A stretch of DNA of 18,726 nt from DAISLF01 sp964517345 (GTDB lineage Bacteria > Patescibacteriota > Gracilibacteria > Peribacterales > Peribacteraceae): positions 1 through 18,726 of the forward strand of contig CAZFBZ010000028.1 of the NCBI GenBank assembly GCA_964517345.1. Direction: 5' to 3'. Positions 15,047 through 18,726 of the stretch are shown in pieces; the stretch's first letter is position 1; every line of letters starts with the position of its first letter. The position numbers and the translations under genes are program-made. The notes beneath the pieces are model-generated. The model did no database searches, was not told where the DNA came from, and saw only the letters and a list, made by a program, of their open reading frames with translations.

Positions 15047-15622
15047 TCAGAAGCTGACCGGAATGGTCACGACGTCGATGGGCGTGCCGTCCTTCGCGGA
15101 GTAATCGAATACTTCCACCGTGCCGCCGGTTCCGGACGGCTGCGGGTACGCGAGACTGACGCTGAAGGGCCCGAAAAGTCCGATATCGGGGGCATCGGCG
15201 GTGCCGTTGCCCTCGGCGAGCAGCGTCCCGTCGGCGTCATGCACGCGATACGAGAAGGCATTTTCAAACACACGGGCCCTGCCGGTGATGACGACGGGGT
15301 TCGTGATCCTCGCACCGGCGACCGGCGAGGTGACGACGATGTTGGCCTCCGCCCTGGAAGACGACGACGTCTGCGGCGGGAAGGTCACGGGGATCTCCTC
15401 GGTGAAGCTGCGGCCATCGGGCAGGGCGCAGCGGCGCGGGTAGCTTTCCATCACGGGGAAGCCGCGGTCTGCGCATTCCTGGAACGAATTGGTGGCGCGG
15501 GCGCGCTGCCAGTTCGTTACGAAACACCAATCATCGTCGCAGACGAGCAGGAGCAGCGTGATGGTGACAAGCAGGAGTGCTGCCAGACAACCGATGACCG
15601 CGAACAGAAAGCGTTGGGACAT
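15047..15622 (-). CDS. Membrane-anchored Gmad2-domain protein
   Basis: The 191-residue protein has one N-terminal membrane helix (about 4-28), a short region with several Cys (CDDDWC, then ECADRGFPVMESYPRRC followed by PDGRSF) and a C-terminal Ig-like Gmad2 domain (about 95-190). The domain shows VTSPVAGARITNPVVITG, ARVFENAFSYRV, LFGPFSVSLAY and VFDYSAKDG. The Gmad2 family was defined in spore germination proteins but is widespread in non-sporulating bacteria as a surface or periplasmic module. ATG 15622 is chosen over an in-frame TTG at 15628. A TACTCT ends six bases before the ATG and follows a pyrimidine-rich tract. It is followed after four bases by YggT. Confidence 0.85.
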   Translation of the reverse strand: MSQRFLFAVIGCLAALLLVTITLLLLVCDDDWCFVTNWQRARATNSFQECADRGFPVMESYPRRCALPDGRSFTEEIPVTFPPQTSSSSRAEANIVVTSPVAGARITNPVVITGRARVFENAFSYRVHDADGTLLAEGNGTADAPDIGLFGPFSVSLAYPQPSGTGGTVEVFDYSAKDGTPIDVVTIPVSF

Positions 15623-15628
15623 GCGCAA

Positions 15629-15634
15629 AGAGTA
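15629..15634 (-). promoter_or_regulatory. Possible -10 element (TACTCT) before the Gmad2 gene
   Basis: On the minus strand TACTCT ends six bases before ATG 15622. It keeps only T, A and the final T of the -10 consensus, and follows a pyrimidine-rich run with six T. The six T have no stable stem upstream, so I do not call a terminator. Confidence 0.25.
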
Positions 15635-15662
15635 GAGGAAAAAAGAGTTTCCGTCGGGGATT

Positions 15663-16073
15663 TCAGCGCCAGAGCGAGAGGATGACGGCGCTGCTCAGCA
15701 GCATGCATAAATCGTAACCGACTTCAATCAGCCAGAGCGAGCGGGAACGGCCCGTGTATAGGAAGTGGTTGAGGCTCATAAGGGCTACGAGCGCGAACCA
15801 CAGAAAGAGCGCGAGGAGGATGGCGTCGGCGGTCGTGCGGGTGTTCAGCAGGACCATGAGGTACGAGAGCACGAGCGCGGAGCCGAAGCCCGTCAGCATG
15901 CTGACGAGATACACCCAGGGGCCGGGACCGGCCTTCATGCTCTTTGCCGAGACGCCGGCAAGCTTCATCCACGGTTCGCCGAACAGCAGCGGCGAAAACC
16001 ACAGCATGCCGACGATCATGCTCGCGGCCGTGCAGGCCAGGAGCGCGGGAAAATTGAGAGCGGGCAGAAACAT
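15663..16073 (-). CDS. DUF1761-like membrane protein
   Basis: The 136-residue protein has four probable membrane helices, at about 7-30, 48-70, 80-98 and 112-134. The N-terminal helix ends in MLWFSPLLFGEPWMKLAG, close to the WYSPLLFGKxWM pattern of DUF1761 proteins, whose function is unknown. The frame extends upstream to ATG 16106, but that start would place a good -10 element (TATGAT, 16095-16100) inside the gene, so ATG 16073 is preferred. Its end is 40 bases before the Gmad2 gene; co-transcription is possible. Confidence 0.75.
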   Translation of the reverse strand: MFLPALNFPALLACTAASMIVGMLWFSPLLFGEPWMKLAGVSAKSMKAGPGPWVYLVSMLTGFGSALVLSYLMVLLNTRTTADAILLALFLWFALVALMSLNHFLYTGRSRSLWLIEVGYDLCMLLSSAVILSLWR

Positions 16074-16094
16074 ACGGAGTGGGGAAACCCGCGC

Positions 16095-16100
16095 ATCATA
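16095..16100 (-). promoter_or_regulatory. -10 element (TATGAT) for the DUF1761-like gene
   Basis: On the minus strand TATGAT (five of six matches), directly preceded by TG, ends 21 bases before ATG 16073. The predicted leader is about 14 bases. No -35 was recognised. Confidence 0.35.
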
Positions 16101-16127
16101 CAGCATGACAATCCGTCCGGCGATGTT

Positions 16128-17396
<1,269 letters not shown>

Positions 17397-17405
17397 TAGG
17401 GCGCA

Positions 17406-17414
17406 ATCCTAGCA
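17406..17414 (-). promoter_or_regulatory. Extended -10 promoter for the helicase gene
   Basis: On the minus strand TGC-TAGGAT is an extended -10 element (four of six hexamer matches) ending nine bases before ATG 17396. An upstream TTGACG is 22 bp away, too far for a normal -35. The predicted start is within a few bases of the ATG, consistent with a leaderless or near-leaderless transcript. Confidence 0.45.
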
Positions 17415-17443
17415 GACTACTGGGCTATATACACGTCAATTCG

Positions 17444-18130
17444 TCATGTTCCGTAGAGCGTCATGGCCCGGGACAGGGCAGACCGGAGGATGCCGCGGGT
17501 CGCCCTATCGTTGAGCCGGAAGACTTTCGGCGGCTTGTCCCCTGCCTCGGCCACGCGCAGCTGCAGCCCGTCGCCGCGCACATCGAGGATTTTGGGTAAC
17601 CGCAGGGCCAAAGGCTTCTTCGAGCGGAAAATCAGACGTTTGTTCGTCAGAACCAGCGTCCCCGCCTGTTCAGTCGTTTTCGACTGCAATTCCGCCTTCT
17701 CCACCCAGTGCGCCCGCTCGCCGTCCGGGAGCGCGAGGCCACGTGGACGGACGACCGGCAGGTGTCCGTGATCGATTTCATTGAGAATATGCAGGCGCAG
17801 CAGTTCCTTCTTGGTCGCGCCGACCTCGGTGTCTTTGATACCCAGAAACGTCTGGATTTTGCCCATCTCGTTCCACTCGTCTTCCGTCACATTCTCGTCT
17901 TCGGCCACGCTCTGAAACGCGATCAGGTAGAGCTGCACGCGCACAGGACGGATGTCTTCCTCGGTGAACCCGTACTCGTCGCGGAAGCGCGACAGCTCGG
18001 TCATCTCTTTCTCGGTCAACTTGCCGTCCTTGACCGCATCGAACAGCGCCTCCTGGAACTCGCGGCGGCGGTTTGCCCGCGTGAGCGAATCGCCGAGGCG
18101 GCCGGTGAGCGAGGCGAGAAAGCGCGACAT
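17444..18130 (-). CDS. Protein with two TerB-like helical repeats and a PH-like domain
   Basis: The 228-residue protein has no membrane helix. The N-terminal half is helical, with two similar units: DGKLTEKEMTEL followed by YGFTEEDI (about 35-60), and DENVTEDEWNEM followed by LGIKDTEV (about 78-103). This spacing of an acidic turn, TExE helix start and a Gly resembles TerB/DjlA-like calcium or metal-binding helical domains. The C-terminal part (about 140-228) has LVLTNKRLIFRSKKP, which resembles the strand in bacterial PH-like or GRAM-type domains. A membrane- or lipid-linked sensing role is a guess. ATG 18130 is preceded by TGC-TATGCT seven bases upstream. Confidence 0.75.
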   Translation of the reverse strand: MSRFLASLTGRLGDSLTRANRRREFQEALFDAVKDGKLTEKEMTELSRFRDEYGFTEEDIRPVRVQLYLIAFQSVAEDENVTEDEWNEMGKIQTFLGIKDTEVGATKKELLRLHILNEIDHGHLPVVRPRGLALPDGERAHWVEKAELQSKTTEQAGTLVLTNKRLIFRSKKPLALRLPKILDVRGDGLQLRVAEAGDKPPKVFRLNDRATRGILRSALSRAMTLYGT

Positions 18131-18137
18131 GCCCTCA

Positions 18138-18146
18138 GCATAGCAG
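18138..18146 (-). promoter_or_regulatory. Extended -10 promoter for the TerB/PH-like gene
   Basis: On the minus strand TGC-TATGCT (extended -10, four of six hexamer matches) ends seven bases before ATG 18130. It lies in the 71-base divergent gap shared with the methyltransferase gene. A leaderless start is likely; a weak GAGG near the ATG is too close to act as a Shine-Dalgarno. Confidence 0.45.
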
Positions 18147-18164
18147 CGGCCCGGAAGCGGCCGT

Positions 18165-18192
18165 AGGCAGAAGCCGGTTTTTCGGGTATACT
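18165..18192 (+). promoter_or_regulatory. Promoter for the methyltransferase gene
   Basis: TAGGCA (18165-18170, four of six matches to -35) is followed after 16 bases by TATACT (18187-18192, five of six). The hexamer ends nine bases before ATG 18202. An AGGA at 18196-18199 is only two bases from the ATG, too close for normal ribosome binding. Confidence 0.5.
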
Positions 18193-18201
18193 TGCAGGAA
18201 C

Positions 18202-18726
18202 ATGTTTGAAATCCTCTTCCTCTTCCTGATCATCGCCGCCATCCCGCCCACTCGCGGAGGCGCGTTGCTCGCGATCCCGGCGATCCTCTTTATCGCGCCC
18301 GGAACGTGGGCCACGTGGACCGGCGCGCCGTTCGTGCCGAGCTCGGACAAGAAGATCAAGAAGATGATCGAGCTCGCGGGCATCAAGCCCGGTGAGAAAG
18401 TCTACGACCTCGGCTGCGGCGACGGCCGCGTGGTCTTTGCTGCGGCTGCCGCCGGCGGAGACGCGACGGGTTTTGAACTTTCGATCCCCACCTTCTTGCT
18501 TGCCTGGTTCCGCGCGTACAAGAAGAAGGGCGCCAAAATCCGCATGAAGAACTTCTGGGCCCAGGACTACCGCCAGGCTGACGTGATCTTCTGCTATCTG
18601 CTCACGCAGACCATGCAGCAGTTCCGAGACCGCGTGTGGCCCCAGCTCAAGCCGGGCTGCCGCGTCGTCTCGCACGCGTTCACCATGGAAGGAATCCCGC
18701 CGGACCTCAAAGAAGACGGCGTGGCG
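18202..18726 (+). CDS. Membrane-anchored SAM-dependent methyltransferase, FAM173-like (3' truncated)
   Basis: The first 175 residues are visible; the frame runs off the window. An N-terminal hydrophobic region (about 2-38, one or two membrane helices) precedes a class I Rossmann methyltransferase domain. Motif I reads VYDLGCGDGRVVFAAA (about 67-82), followed by ATGFELSIPT, where Glu would bind the SAM ribose. Then come RMKNFWAQDYRQADVIFCYL and LKPGCRVVSHAF. This layout of membrane anchor, LG(S/C)GDGR and the late hydrophobic strand resembles the FAM173/ATPSCKMT lysine methyltransferases, including bacterial homologues. The substrate cannot be assigned. It is transcribed divergently from the TerB/PH-like gene. 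Confidence 0.85.
   Translation, partial: MFEILFLFLIIAAIPPTRGGALLAIPAILFIAPGTWATWTGAPFVPSSDKKIKKMIELAGIKPGEKVYDLGCGDGRVVFAAAAAGGDATGFELSIPTFLLAWFRAYKKKGAKIRMKNFWAQDYRQADVIFCYLLTQTMQQFRDRVWPQLKPGCRVVSHAFTMEGIPPDLKEDGVA

Noticed and set aside
15635..15662. T-rich tract after the DUF1761-like gene as a terminator
   Set aside because: Six T are present on the minus strand, but no stable stem precedes them; the best pairing is three bases.

Overview
The window is GC-rich, compactly coded DNA from a bacterium, with one run of exactly 100 N (11094-11193), so it comes from a scaffolded draft or metagenome assembly. TGA is used as a normal stop throughout. There is no tRNA, rRNA, CRISPR array, transposase or integrase. 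The gene set and style suggest a member of the Candidate Phyla Radiation / Patescibacteria, possibly the Peregrinibacteria/Peribacteria group. The pointers are very short spacings, almost no Shine-Dalgarno sites, a flavokinase without its usual partner domain, a MurE-like ligase without its N-terminal domain, PKD and Ig-like surface proteins, LemA/TPM, and a membrane-anchored FAM173-like methyltransferase. This placement is an inference from style, not a phylogenetic result.

Layout. (A) 1-3574, plus strand: the 3' end of an unknown gene, a terminator and a new promoter, a hypothetical protein, a single-domain riboflavin kinase, a MurE-like Mur ligase, RNase HII and a small membrane protein, mostly overlapping or abutting. 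(B) 7991-3526, minus strand: two GT4 glycosyltransferases, a polytopic GT-C-like protein and Lgt, forming an envelope glycan and lipoprotein block with 4-14 nt overlaps. (C) 8054-9091, plus strand: tsaD. It meets the minus-strand block head-on, with both stop codons inside one hairpin. (D) 16073-9095, minus strand: an envelope block of DUF1761-like protein, Gmad2-domain protein, YggT, LemA, TPM-domain protein, an exported two-repeat Ig-like protein, a lipoprotein, a six-PKD membrane protein and a translationally coupled 28-residue single-TM peptide. The assembly gap cuts the lipoprotein and the PKD protein. (E) 17396-16128 and 18130-17444, minus strand: a DEAD-box RNA helicase and a protein with TerB-like repeats plus a PH-like domain. 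(F) 18202-end, plus strand: the membrane-anchored methyltransferase, divergent from the gene before it.

How the genes fit together. Much of the window serves the cell envelope. It holds peptidoglycan precursor synthesis (Mur ligase), glycan assembly (GT4, GT4, GT-C), lipoprotein lipidation (Lgt) and a likely Lgt substrate (the lipobox protein), together with surface or periplasm-facing Ig/PKD proteins. The rest is housekeeping: tRNA t6A (TsaD), RNA/DNA maintenance (RNase HII, helicase) and flavin cofactor (riboflavin kinase).

The most unexpected signals are regulatory and small-scale. At several putative transcription-unit starts a TANNNT hexamer (some with an extended TGn) sits only 6-9 nt before the ATG and no Shine-Dalgarno is visible, which suggests widespread leaderless transcription. 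A 28-residue single-TM peptide overlaps the PKD gene through ATGA. I do not see a clear defence or mobile system here; the best candidate for something undescribed is the PKD / small-TM / lipoprotein / Ig-repeat surface module.
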